DNA of 64,000 nt from JAWKWA01 sp041397765 (lineage in GTDB: Bacteria; Pseudomonadota; Alphaproteobacteria; Rhizobiales; Hyphomicrobiaceae). Positions 52,821 through 61,727 of this stretch are shown in pieces. Made by a program: the position numbers and the translations under genes. How positions within the stretch are numbered: the stretch's first letter is position 1; every line of letters begins with the position of its first letter. The stretch lies in NCBI GenBank assembly GCA_041397765.1, contig JAWKWA010000025.1, forward strand, positions 1 through 64,000. Direction: 5' to 3'. The notes below the pieces were generated by a model, which saw nothing but the letters and a program-made list of their open reading frames with translations, made no database searches and was not told the origin of the DNA.

Positions 52821-53297
52821 CTACCGGCAGTCGATGCTGGAATCGACGTTGTTCCCGTAGACGAGCCTGCCGTCCGGACATTCAAGAACCGGCCGCTTGC
52901 CGAAATGGCAGCCGACCACGCAGTTCCTGTAGACCCGACGGGCTTCTGCCTTGTCGGCCAAGTGTAGCAACGGTTCACAGGTCCGATCGCACTCTGCAAC
53001 ATTACGTTTCACAGTTGGGCAGCAATATTTAGTGCCTGACCTGAAGTGGGTCTGTGTGACGAAATTCGCCGGACATTTGTTCGTCTTCACGAAACACTCG
53101 GCCACCGTCTTGCTATTGGACATACAAATTCCATGTCCATTTGAGACGAAAAACCCCGCTCCTGGCGGACACGCTGACGCCGCCGATGCCATGATCAGCA
53201 GGCTCACAATGAAAAAACCGCATTGCGTTAGCAATTTGTGATAAGCTATATTAAGCAATATCTGGTTTTTACAAATATTAGAACTGACTCGCTGCAT
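52821..53297 (-). CDS. exported cysteine-rich protein of unknown family
   Basis: A 158-aa product. A hydrophobic export segment (CGFFIVSLLIMASAASA) ends near residue 43, after an unusually long, basic N-terminal part. The mature region has 12 cysteines (for example KYCCP, AECDRTCEPLL, RNCVVGCHFG, LECPDG, SSIDC), an even number suited to disulfides. No motif is recognised. Codon use and base composition are far more A+T-rich than neighbouring genes, and the gene sits inside a direct-repeat-bounded islet, so horizontal origin is likely. The start is uncertain. Confidence 0.6.
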   Translation of the reverse strand: MQRVSSNICKNQILLNIAYHKLLTQCGFFIVSLLIMASAASACPPGAGFFVSNGHGICMSNSKTVAECFVKTNKCPANFVTQTHFRSGTKYCCPTVKRNVAECDRTCEPLLHLADKAEARRVYRNCVVGCHFGKRPVLECPDGRLVYGNNVDSSIDCR

Positions 53298-53605
53298 AGG
53301 AGTTTTCCTAAACGCACAGTCAATAGTTTATGAGTTATCAATACTGCGTTTCTGGCCTTGCGTCAATGGGCTGGCATACCCCTTGGGCATTGTCCGCGAG
53401 GTGCTCGCCTTGCACATGGCGGGTCCGGTGACCCCAAGTTTGAAAAGATGGACCAGCGTGATCGCGTTGATGGCAGACCGACTGTGCCAGTGGCGCCGGA
53501 CGACATTTTCCGATGCCTCGCAACTCGGCCGCCCCGTGGAGCGAATTCGACATTCGAGGCCCGGGTGCGGCCAGGCTCGTTCTCAAATGTTGAATTCCAA
53601 AGCTT
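53298..53605. other. intergenic region right of the cysteine-rich gene
   Basis: About 310 bp. The part next to the gene (53298-53345) is A+T-rich; the rest has short open frames on both strands that match nothing I know. It ends at the right 36-bp repeat. Confidence 0.4.
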
Positions 53606-53641
53606 GCTGGAGCCCTACCCGACCCGCGTCGCCGCCAGCCG
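53606..53641. repeat. 36-bp direct repeat, right copy
   Basis: The partner of 52371-52406. It covers the last nine codons and the stop of the enolase-superfamily gene and 9 bp beyond. The mismatch at 53617 forms the TAG stop on the minus strand. Confidence 0.9.
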
Positions 53642-54724
53642 CTCCTCGTCGAGGTCGAGGCCGAAGCCGGGGGCCTCGCTCAGGTGGATGATGCCGTCGG
53701 CATCCGCCCGGATCGGCGCTCTCAGCATGAAATCCCGCTTCTCGAGGGGGAAGGTCGGGGGATCGTGCGGGAACTCGATGAAGGGGGCGCCGACAGTACC
53801 GGCCGTCAGATGAAGGGCTGCCGCCAGCATGACGCCGTTGCCCCAGGTGTGCGGGGTGAAGACGATGCCCTTCTGCCGGCACAGGGCGGCGATGTCCTTG
53901 AGGCCCGATATGCCGCCGGCGAGGGCGGCGTCGGTCTGGATCACGTCGTAGCAGCCGGCCTCGACGAGGAGGGCCGCCTCGTGCACCTCGCGCGTCAGCT
54001 CGCCACCGGCGATGCGGATGTCGGTCGCCTCGCGCAGGCGGCGCAGATTGTCGATGTCGCTGCGATGGAGCGGCTCCTCGATCCAGTAGACGCCGAGGGG
54101 CTCGAGCGCACGGGCGATGGCGAGCGCGTCCTTCAGGGTGCGGGCCGGCGCGCCGTCCCAGGGCATCCGCCAGGCCTGGTTGCAGTCGACCATCAGCTCC
54201 AGGCGATCGCCGACGGCGGCGCGCACCGCCTCGACGATGCCGATCTCCTCGCGCCAGTTCTCGCGGAAGAAGCGCAGCTTCAAAGCCTTGTAGCCGGCCT
54301 CGACGACGGCCAGCGCCTTCTCTGCGGTCTCGGTGGCACCGCGGCGCTGACCGAAGGAGACATAGGCGGGAAGTGACGATGAGAAGCCACCGAGCAGCCG
54401 CCAGACCGGCTCGCCGGTGATCTGGCCGTAGAGGTCCCAGAGGGCGAGATCGAGCGGCCAGTGCTTGCCGTAGTGGAAGCTGAGATTGTCGATCAGGCGG
54501 AAATGGCGGGCGAGGTGGCGCGGATCCTTGCCGAGAAAGAGGTCCTCGTGACCGGCAAAGCCGGCCATGGCGTCGCCCGAGCCGATGCCGACATGGCCCT
54601 CGTCGGTCTCGACGCGCACGATGGTCGCACCGAATTTCGGCCGCTCGCGACTGTCCCAACTGGGATGAAAGGGCGGGTCGAGCGGAATCTCGTGATGTGT
54701 GACGGCGATGCGACTGATTTTCAT
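53615..54724 (-). CDS. mandelate racemase/muconate lactonizing enzyme family protein (enolase superfamily)
   Basis: A 369-aa protein with a capping domain (SRIAVTHHEIPLDPPFHPSW) and a TIM barrel. The barrel has GYKALKLRFF (KxR), the metal ligands Asp in MVDCNQAW, Glu in WIEEPL and Glu in IAGGEL, then VFTPHTWGNG (His) near the end. It removes a proton next to a carboxylate of an acid sugar or related substrate; which one cannot be told. The C-terminal end coincides with a direct repeat whose other copy lies 1.2 kb away, so the native C-terminus may once have been longer. It is divergent from the acyl-CoA synthetase gene. Confidence 0.88.
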   Translation of the reverse strand: MKISRIAVTHHEIPLDPPFHPSWDSRERPKFGATIVRVETDEGHVGIGSGDAMAGFAGHEDLFLGKDPRHLARHFRLIDNLSFHYGKHWPLDLALWDLYGQITGEPVWRLLGGFSSSLPAYVSFGQRRGATETAEKALAVVEAGYKALKLRFFRENWREEIGIVEAVRAAVGDRLELMVDCNQAWRMPWDGAPARTLKDALAIARALEPLGVYWIEEPLHRSDIDNLRRLREATDIRIAGGELTREVHEAALLVEAGCYDVIQTDAALAGGISGLKDIAALCRQKGIVFTPHTWGNGVMLAAALHLTAGTVGAPFIEFPHDPPTFPLEKRDFMLRAPIRADADGIIHLSEAPGFGLDLDEERLAATRVG

Positions 54725-54947
54725 CGGCAGGTGACCTCCGCTCAACTCGCCCACGGTAGGCCCGCGGCGGGCGGGGCGACTAATGGATACTTCCCTCTGG
54801 ATCGCCCAACGTCTATCCATTGCAGGAGGCTGGCCGGGAGACAATCGGGCGGCGAACGAAAAAAACGAGAACGGAAACCGCGCAGCACCGCCCGCGAGGG
54901 GACGAGCGCCAGCCGGGAAAAGCTCCGTTCAGGGAGGAAGGTCCGCG

Positions 54948-56945
54948 ATGCCCGTGACGGCTGGTCCGTCTGGCGCAGGTCTCGACACGTTTCCCAAGCT
55001 CCTTCTGCGGAACGGGGAGTGGTTCGCCGCGCGACCGGCGATGCGCGAGAAGGATCTCGGCATCTGGCAGACCTGGAGCTGGGCCGAGGTGGTCGACGAG
55101 GTGCGGGCGCTGGCGCTCGGGCTCGCCCAGCTCGGCCTCAAGGCCGGCGACACGATCGCCATCGTCGGCGACAACCGGCCGCGGCTCTATTGGACCTTCC
55201 TTGCCGCCCAGAGCCTCGGCGCCATACCCGTGCCGGTCTACCAGGACGCGGTCGCCGACGAGATGGCCTATGTGCTCGGCCATGCCAGGGTCGGCTTCGC
55301 GGTGGCCGAGGACCAGGAGCAGGTCGACAAGCTCCTGCAGGTCGCCGACCGGGTGCCCTCGATCCGGGAGATCCTCTACGACGACCCACGGGGCCTGGAG
55401 AAATACGGCCACGAGCATGTGCGCAGCTTCGAGGAGGTGCAGCGCCTCGGGCGCGAGCGGCTGAAGGGCGAGGCGGATCTCGACCGGCGCTGGCGCGAGG
55501 GGATCGCGGCCGGCAAGGGCCGCGACATCAGCGTCATTCTCTATACCTCGGGCACGACGGGGACGTCGAAGGGCGTGCTGCTGTCGGCCGAGCGCTCGAT
55601 CGCGGCGGCGAGCGACACGGTCGCCTTCGACAAGCTCGGCGAGACCGACGAGGCGCTCGCCTACCTCCCGATCGCCTGGGTCGGCGACCACTATCTGAAT
55701 TTCGCGCAGTCGCTGGTCGCGGGGTTCGCGATCGCATGTCCGGAATCGCGCGAGACGGTGCAGGAGAACCTGCGGGAGATCGGTCCGACCTTCTATTTCG
55801 CGCCGCCGCGCGTCTTCGAGCAGCTCCTGACGCAGGTGATGATCCGCATGGAGGATGCGGGCCGGCTGAAGCGGGGCATGTTCCACTTCTTCATGGCCGT
55901 GGCGAAGCGCTATGGCGAGCTCATCCTCGACCGGCGGCGGGTGTCGCCATGGGGCCGGCTGCTCTACGGGCTCGGCAGCGTGCTCGTCTATGGGCCGCTG
56001 AAGAACCGGCTCGGCTTCACGCGCGTGCGCGTCGCCTATACGGCCGGCGAGGCGATCGGCCCCGATCTCTTCAGCTTCTACCGTTCGCTCGGGCTCAATC
56101 TGAAGCAGCTCTACGGTCAGACCGAGGCCTTCCTCTATGTGACGGCACAGCCCGACGGCGAGATCCGCGCCGATACGGTCGGGCCCCCGGCGCCCAATGT
56201 CGAGATCCGCATCGCCGAAAGCGGCGAAGTGCAGTTCAAGTCGCCGGGCATGTTCCTCGGCTACTTCAATGACGAGGCTCGCACCGCCGAGACCTTGACG
56301 ACCGACGGCTTCGTGAAGACGGGCGATGCCGGCTTCTTCGACCAGAACGGCCATCTGAAGATCATCGACCGCGCCAAGGATGTCGGCCGGCTCCGCGACG
56401 GCACGCTGTTTCCGCCGAAATACATCGAGAACCGGCTGAAATTCTATCCCAACATCAAGGAGGCGGTGGCCTTCGGCAACGAGCGCGACTTCACGACGGT
56501 GTTCATCAACATCGACCTGACGGCGGTCGGCAACTGGGCGGAGCGCAACAACGTCTCCTATGCCAGCTATCAGGAGCTGGCGGCGCATCCGGAGGTCTAC
56601 CGGATGATCGAAGCGAACGTCGACCAGGTGAACATCAGCCTCGCGGGCGAGCCGGGCCTCGCGGGTGCGCAGATCCGCCGCTTCCTGATCCTGCACAAGG
56701 AGCTCGATGCCGACGACGGCGAGCTGACGCGCACGCAGAAAGTGAGGCGCGGCTTCATCGCCGAGCGCTACGCGCCACTCGTTGCGGCCCTCTACGACGG
56801 CTCGCAGCGCTGCCGGATCGCGACCGAGGTGACCTTCGAGGACGGGCGCAAGGGCATGATCGAGGGCGACGTGCGGATCGTCGACATGGCGGTGCATGCG
56901 GCCTACGGCGCCGGTGCCGCGGCGCGCAAGGAGGCGGCCGAATGA
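54948..56945 (+). CDS. long-chain acyl-CoA synthetase (AMP-binding)
   Basis: A 665-aa adenylate-forming enzyme. The P-loop is YTSGTTGTSKG at residues 199-209; YGQTEAF is motif A5, and TGDAGFFDQNGHLKIIDRAKD is the hinge region. The length and N-terminal AAQSLGAIPVPVYQD fit fatty-acyl- or aryl-CoA ligases. The ATG at 54948 has AGGGAGGAAGG upstream. Its stop overlaps the livG start (ATGA), so it is the first gene of a seven-gene unit with a hydrophobic amino-acid type ABC importer. It may trap the imported acid as CoA thioester; this is inference. Confidence 0.88.
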   Translation: MPVTAGPSGAGLDTFPKLLLRNGEWFAARPAMREKDLGIWQTWSWAEVVDEVRALALGLAQLGLKAGDTIAIVGDNRPRLYWTFLAAQSLGAIPVPVYQDAVADEMAYVLGHARVGFAVAEDQEQVDKLLQVADRVPSIREILYDDPRGLEKYGHEHVRSFEEVQRLGRERLKGEADLDRRWREGIAAGKGRDISVILYTSGTTGTSKGVLLSAERSIAAASDTVAFDKLGETDEALAYLPIAWVGDHYLNFAQSLVAGFAIACPESRETVQENLREIGPTFYFAPPRVFEQLLTQVMIRMEDAGRLKRGMFHFFMAVAKRYGELILDRRRVSPWGRLLYGLGSVLVYGPLKNRLGFTRVRVAYTAGEAIGPDLFSFYRSLGLNLKQLYGQTEAFLYVTAQPDGEIRADTVGPPAPNVEIRIAESGEVQFKSPGMFLGYFNDEARTAETLTTDGFVKTGDAGFFDQNGHLKIIDRAKDVGRLRDGTLFPPKYIENRLKFYPNIKEAVAFGNERDFTTVFINIDLTAVGNWAERNNVSYASYQELAAHPEVYRMIEANVDQVNISLAGEPGLAGAQIRRFLILHKELDADDGELTRTQKVRRGFIAERYAPLVAALYDGSQRCRIATEVTFEDGRKGMIEGDVRIVDMAVHAAYGAGAAARKEAAE

Positions 56946-57892
56946 GCGCGACGGGCACGAGCGCGACGAGAATGGCCTCGAGCAGTCCGGCGGAGATCGC
57001 GGCGCGCGCCGCCGCCGAGACGCTCGGTGGCGCAGGTGCCGGTGGACCGGTCATCGCCGGCGCCGACACCGGCCCGAGCGCGCGCGACGCGGGCGATGAC
57101 GACGGCGTGCCGGCGCGCCGGTTCGAGGAAGTGCTGCTGAAGCTCGAGAACGTCTCGCTATCCTTCGGCGGCGTCAAGGCGATCCGCGACGTCAGCTTCG
57201 ACATCATGAAGGGTGAGATCCGCGCCATCATCGGGCCGAACGGCGCCGGCAAGACGTCGATGCTGAACGTCATCAACGGCTTCTATCATCCCCAGAAGGG
57301 CTCCATCACGCACAAGGGCCGCCGGCGCCGGCAGATGCGCCCGCACGTCGCCGCCACCCAGGGCATCGCCCGCACCTTCCAGAACGTCGCGCTGTTCAAG
57401 GGCATGTCGACGCTCGACAACATCATGTCGGGGCGCTCGCTGAAGATGAAGGTCGGCTTTCTCGGCCAGCTCGTCCATTTCGGACCGGCGCGCAACGAGG
57501 AGATCCGCCATCGCCGCAAGGTCGAGGAGATCATCGACTTCCTCGAGATCCAGCACATCCGCAGGACACCGGTCGGCAAGCTGCCCTATGGCCTGCAGAA
57601 GCGCGTCGAGCTCGGCCGCGCGCTCGCCATGGAGCCCGAGCTTCTGCTGCTCGACGAGCCGATGGCGGGCATGAACCTCGAGGAGAAAGAGGACATGTCG
57701 CGGTTCATCATCGACGTCAACGAGCAGCTCGGCACCACCATCGCGCTCATCGAGCACGATATCGGCGTCGTCATGGATTTGTCCGACCGGATCGTGGTGC
57801 TCGATCACGGCGAGAAGATCGCCGACGGCACGCCGGCGGTGGTCCGGGCCGACCAGAACGTCATCGACGCCTATCTCGGCGTCGCGCATTAG
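56942..57892 (+). CDS. livG: branched-chain amino acid-type ABC transporter ATPase LivG
   Basis: A 316-aa ATPase. An Ala/Gly-rich, probably disordered N-terminal extension of about 60 residues precedes the domain with Walker A GPNGAGKTS at residues 98-106, Q-loop ARTFQNVALF, a degenerate signature (KLPYGLQKRVELGRAL) and Walker B LLLLDEPMAGMN. The N-terminal extension is unusual; an internal start near residue 60 is possible but lacks a good ribosome-binding site. It is translationally coupled to the acyl-CoA synthetase and separated from livH by 275 bp of palindromic repeats. Confidence 0.9.
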   Translation: MSATGTSATRMASSSPAEIAARAAAETLGGAGAGGPVIAGADTGPSARDAGDDDGVPARRFEEVLLKLENVSLSFGGVKAIRDVSFDIMKGEIRAIIGPNGAGKTSMLNVINGFYHPQKGSITHKGRRRRQMRPHVAATQGIARTFQNVALFKGMSTLDNIMSGRSLKMKVGFLGQLVHFGPARNEEIRHRRKVEEIIDFLEIQHIRRTPVGKLPYGLQKRVELGRALAMEPELLLLDEPMAGMNLEEKEDMSRFIIDVNEQLGTTIALIEHDIGVVMDLSDRIVVLDHGEKIADGTPAVVRADQNVIDAYLGVAH

Positions 57893-58100
57893 AGCCTGAT
57901 CGTTCGAGATGCGCGCGTCCGCGTGCGCATCGAGAGCGTGAATCAGACTCTTGGGACAAGAGAGCCTGATCGTTCGAGATACGCGCGTCGGCGTGCGCAT
58001 CGAGAGCGTGAATCAGACTCTTGGGACAAGAGAGCCTGATCGTTCGAGATGCGCGCGTCGGCGTGCGCATCGAGAGCGTGAATCAGACTCTCGAGCAAGG
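57891..58100. repeat. three tandem 70-bp palindromic repeats
   Basis: Copies lie at 57891-57960, 57961-58030 and 58031-58100. The first two differ at two or three positions; the third diverges in its last 10 bases. Each copy is itself an imperfect palindrome: GAG.CTGAT...TCGAGATGCGC pairs with GCGCATCGAGA...AATCAGACTC. Copy 1 begins within the livG stop codon. This is REP/BIME-like DNA inside an operon. Confidence 0.92.
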
Positions 58101-58105
58101 AGTTG

Positions 58106-58148
58106 GAGCATGTTCGACACCGTCAATCCGATTTCGTCGGACATGCTC
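58106..58148. repeat. hairpin element next to the triple repeat
   Basis: GAGCATGTTCGAC at 58106-58118 pairs with GTCGGACATGCTC at 58136-58148 with one mismatch and a 17-nt loop. It ends 19 nt before the livH ATG and would put a stable stem near its ribosome-binding site (CAAGGG). Confidence 0.75.
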
Positions 58149-58167
58149 TCTTAGGCGGGCGCAAGGG

Positions 58168-59124
58168 ATGGAAACGCTCTACCAGATCCTCGTCGACCCG
58201 TTCGTGCAGATGGCGGCGATGCCCGACTTCCTCGTGCAGGTGCTGTGGGAGGGATTCGTCTCGGGCATCCTCTACGCGCTGATCGCGCTCGGCTTCGTCC
58301 TGATCTTCAAGGCCTCGGGCGTATTCAACTTCGCACAAGGCATCATGGTGGTGTTCTCGGCGCTGTCGCTGGTCGGGCTCCATGCCGCCGGCGTGCCGGC
58401 CTTCGTCGCGCTCGGGCTCTGCGTGCTCATCATGCTGGCGTTGGCGCTCACGATCGAGCGGCTGGTGCTGCGCCCGCTCGTCAACCAGCCCGACATCATC
58501 CTGTTCATGGCGACGATCGGGCTCACCTATTTCCTCGTCGGGTTCGGCGAGTTCGTGTTCGGCGGCGAGCCGAAGACGATGATCACGTCGGAGCTCTTGC
58601 TGCCCGGCGGCTCGACCGATTTCGAAATCCTCGGCGGCCGCGTGATCCTCCAGCACATCGACATCGCCGCCGCACTGATCGCCAGCATCATGGTGGCGGC
58701 GCTCGGCTTCGTCTTCTCCAAGACGCAGGTCGGGCGGGCGTTGCGCGCGGTCGCCGACGACCATCAGGCGGCGCTGTCGGTCGGCATCTCGCTCAACCGC
58801 ATCTGGGCGATCGTGTGGTTCGCGGCGGGCGTCGTCGCGCTCGTCACCGGCATCATGTGGGGGGCGCGCTCGGACGTGTCCTTCGCGCTCGAGATCATCG
58901 CGCTGAGGGCGCTGCCGGTGCTGATCCTCGGCGGGCTCACCTCGATCCCGGGCGCCATCGTCGGCGGGCTCATCATCGGCATCGGTGAGAAGCTCGGCGA
59001 GATCTACTGGGGGCCGCTGGTGGGCGGCGGCATCGAGAGCTGGCTCGCCTATGCGATCGCTCTCGTCTTCCTGCTGTTCAGGCCGCAGGGCCTGTTCGGC
59101 GAGCGCATCATCGAGCGGATCTGA
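58168..59124 (+). CDS. livH: branched-chain amino acid-type ABC transporter permease LivH
   Basis: A 318-aa integral membrane permease with about eight helices (SGILYALIALGFVLIFKASGVFNFAQG, the conserved N-terminal segment; VLILGGLTSIPGAIVGGLIIGIGEKLGE near the C-terminus). It pairs with LivM. The ATG at 58168 is the family start; in-frame ATGs upstream lie in repeat DNA. Confidence 0.93.
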   Translation: METLYQILVDPFVQMAAMPDFLVQVLWEGFVSGILYALIALGFVLIFKASGVFNFAQGIMVVFSALSLVGLHAAGVPAFVALGLCVLIMLALALTIERLVLRPLVNQPDIILFMATIGLTYFLVGFGEFVFGGEPKTMITSELLLPGGSTDFEILGGRVILQHIDIAAALIASIMVAALGFVFSKTQVGRALRAVADDHQAALSVGISLNRIWAIVWFAAGVVALVTGIMWGARSDVSFALEIIALRALPVLILGGLTSIPGAIVGGLIIGIGEKLGEIYWGPLVGGGIESWLAYAIALVFLLFRPQGLFGERIIERI

Positions 59125-59130
59125 GGAACC

Positions 59131-60207
59131 ATGCTCTATCGCGAGACCGGCCAGTTCAAGACCAGCTACGAGGCCGACCAGGCGATCTTCCCGATCCGCC
59201 AGGACCGGATCGGCCTCGCCCTCATCGCGTTCGTCGCCTTCGTGGCGGTGCCGCTCCTCGCCGACGACTTCTTCCTGTCCTCGGTGATGATCCCGTTCCT
59301 CATCTTCACGCTGGCGACGATCGGCCTCAACATCCTGACGGGCTATTGCGGGCAGCTCTCGCTCGGCACCGGCGCCTTCATGGGGGCGGGCGCCTATGCC
59401 TGCTACAAGCTGACGACGATCTTTCCCGATGTGAACATCATCGTCCTGATCCTCGCCTCGGGCTTCTTCTCGGCGGCGATCGGCGTCGTGTTCGGCCTGC
59501 CCTCGCTCAGGATCAAGGGCTTCTATTTGGCGGTCGCGACGCTCGCGGCGCAGTTCTTCCTCGAATGGTGCTTCATCCGCATCCCGTGGCTCTACAACTA
59601 CAATGATTCCGGAGCGATCGAGGTGGCGCGGCGCGACCTGTTCGGCGTCGCGATCGCCGGAGCGGCGGCGACACCGCTGGCGCGCTATTTCGCCGTCCTC
59701 GTCATCGTCGTCGTCATGACCTGGCTCGCCTCCAATCTCATCCGCGGCCGTATCGGGCGATCCTGGATGATGGTGCGCGACATGGACATCGCCGCCGAGC
59801 TGATGGGCATCCGTCTGTTGCCGACCAAGCTCGGCGCCTTCGCGGTGTCGTCGTTCTATGCGGGCGTCGCCGGTGCGATGATGGTGTTCTTCTGGCTGGG
59901 GGCGGCCGAGCCCTCGTCCTTCTCGATCAATCTGTCGTTCCAGATCCTCTTCATGGCGATCCTCGGTGGCCTCGGCAGCCTGATCGGCAGCTATATGGGG
60001 GCGGCCTTCATCTGGATGCTGCCGCTCGTCGTGCGCCTCGCGCCGGGGCTGTTCGGTATCGAGATCGAGGCGGCGGCGGTGCAGCACATCTCCTTCATGA
60101 TGACGGGTGCGCTCATCATCCTCATCCTCATCGTCGAGCCGCACGGCCTTGCGCGGCTGTGGGCGATCGGCAAGCAGAAGCTCAGGGTCTGGCCGTTCCC
60201 CTATTGA
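59131..60207 (+). CDS. livM: branched-chain amino acid-type ABC transporter permease LivM
   Basis: A 358-aa permease with helices including FLIFTLATIGLNILTGYCGQLSLGTGAFMGAGAYA and ILFMAILGGLGSLIGSYMGAAFIWMLP, both typical of LivM. The N-terminal ~25 residues are cytoplasmic. It starts 6 bp after livH. Confidence 0.93.
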   Translation: MLYRETGQFKTSYEADQAIFPIRQDRIGLALIAFVAFVAVPLLADDFFLSSVMIPFLIFTLATIGLNILTGYCGQLSLGTGAFMGAGAYACYKLTTIFPDVNIIVLILASGFFSAAIGVVFGLPSLRIKGFYLAVATLAAQFFLEWCFIRIPWLYNYNDSGAIEVARRDLFGVAIAGAAATPLARYFAVLVIVVVMTWLASNLIRGRIGRSWMMVRDMDIAAELMGIRLLPTKLGAFAVSSFYAGVAGAMMVFFWLGAAEPSSFSINLSFQILFMAILGGLGSLIGSYMGAAFIWMLPLVVRLAPGLFGIEIEAAAVQHISFMMTGALIILILIVEPHGLARLWAIGKQKLRVWPFPY

Positions 60208-60349
60208 CGGGGCGGGCGGAGCCGCGGGGCGCGGAGGGACAGGCACAAAGGCTGGCAGGAACGGGCCGACGGCCAGCCACCATACGAAGGCTCACGAAGC
60301 GGGCGCGCCGGATCGGCCGGCCGACGCCCAAGCGACTGGAGGAAAGTGC

Positions 60350-61669
60350 ATGCAAGGAAAATCGCTGCTCGCAGCCGCAGCCGTGCTCGGCCTCGTCGCC
60401 GCAGACGCGGTGGCGACGAGTGCCGTGGCGGAGGATACGCTCTACATCCCGCTGCTCACCTATCGGACAGGCGCCTATGCCGGCTCCGGCATCCCGATCG
60501 CCGACGGCATGCACGACTATCTCGCCATGCTGAACGAGCGCGACGGCGGCATCGGCGGCGTCAAGCTCGTCATCGAGGAATGCGAGACCGGCTACGACAC
60601 GCAGAAGGGCGTCGAGTGCTACGAGGGCACCAAGGGCAAGGGTGCGCTCATGTACAACCCCTGGTCGACCGGCATCACGCTGCAGCTGATCCCCAAGGCG
60701 GCCGAGGACAAGATCCCGGTTCTGTCGATGGCCTATGGTCTCTCGGCGGCACAGGTCGGTACCACGTTCCCCTGGGTGTTCAACCCGCCCGATACCTACT
60801 GGGACGGCGCCTCGGCGGTCATCAAGTATATCGGCGAGAAGGAAGGCGGCCTCGACAAGCTCGCCGGCAAGAAGATCGGCTTCATCTTCCTCGACGCGGG
60901 CTACGGGCGCGAGCCGATCCCGCTGCTCGAGCAGCTCGCCGCCAAATACGGCTTCACGCTGACGCAGTACCCGGTGCCCGGCAAGGAGATGCAGAACCAG
61001 TCGGCGCAGTGGCTGAACGTGCGGCGCGACAATCCCGACTACATGATCATGTGGGGCTGGGGGGCCATGAACCCGACGGCGGTCAAGGAAGCCGCCAAGA
61101 TCCGCTATCCGATGGACCATTTCATCGGTGTGTGGTGGTCGGGCGGCGAGGACGACGCGCGGCCGGCCGGCGACGGCGCGATCGGCTATACGACGCTCAA
61201 TTTCAATGCCGTCGGTGCCGGGTTCCCCGTCGTGCAGGACATCCTGAAGCATGTCGTCGACAAGGGCATGAGCCAGGTCGCGGACAAGTCGCGCGTCGGT
61301 GAGAACCTCTACAACCGCGGCATCCTCAATTCCGTGCTGATCGCCGAGGCGATCGCGGTTGCCCAGAAGATGACCGGCAAGAAGGTCGTCACTGCCGAGG
61401 ACGTGCGGATGGGCCTCGAGAACATCAATCTCGACGAGGCGCGCCTCAAGGAGCTCGGACTGGAAGGCTTCGTGAAGCCGATCAAGACGTCCTGCGCCGA
61501 CCATTCCGGCCATCACATGGTCTACATGCAGCAGTGGGACGGCCAGGGCTGGAAGCCGGCCTCGGACTGGTTCGAGCCGATGACCGATGTCGTGCAGCCG
61601 CTGCTCGACGAGGCGGCGGCGAAGTACATCGCCGACAAGCCCGGCTGGAAGACGCAGACCTGCAACTGA
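60350..61669 (+). CDS. LivK-type ABC transporter substrate-binding protein
   Basis: A 439-aa exported protein. The signal peptide is LLAAAAVLGLVAADAVATSAVA; the type 1 periplasmic binding fold follows (PLLTYRTGAYAGSGIPIADGMHDYLAMLNERDGGIGGVKLVIEECETGYD, YPVPGKEMQNQSAQWLNVRRDNPDYMIMWGWGAM). It is longer than classic LivK (~370 aa) and has a divergent ligand region, so its ligand may be an aromatic or fatty acid rather than leucine. TGGAGGAAAG supports the start. Confidence 0.9.
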   Translation: MQGKSLLAAAAVLGLVAADAVATSAVAEDTLYIPLLTYRTGAYAGSGIPIADGMHDYLAMLNERDGGIGGVKLVIEECETGYDTQKGVECYEGTKGKGALMYNPWSTGITLQLIPKAAEDKIPVLSMAYGLSAAQVGTTFPWVFNPPDTYWDGASAVIKYIGEKEGGLDKLAGKKIGFIFLDAGYGREPIPLLEQLAAKYGFTLTQYPVPGKEMQNQSAQWLNVRRDNPDYMIMWGWGAMNPTAVKEAAKIRYPMDHFIGVWWSGGEDDARPAGDGAIGYTTLNFNAVGAGFPVVQDILKHVVDKGMSQVADKSRVGENLYNRGILNSVLIAEAIAVAQKMTGKKVVTAEDVRMGLENINLDEARLKELGLEGFVKPIKTSCADHSGHHMVYMQQWDGQGWKPASDWFEPMTDVVQPLLDEAAAKYIADKPGWKTQTCN

Positions 61670-61727
61670 CGAGAACGGGGACGGCCGCGCGCGTGCGGCC
61701 GTCCACCTTCGACCGGAGCCGCCAGAA

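Noticed and set aside
53338..53586. Transposase remnant right of the Cys-rich gene
   Set aside because: Short frames were examined on both strands; none shows a DDE or HUH motif.
57891..58100. CRISPR-like array
   Set aside because: The 70-bp units are contiguous with no unique spacers, are internally palindromic, and no cas genes are near.
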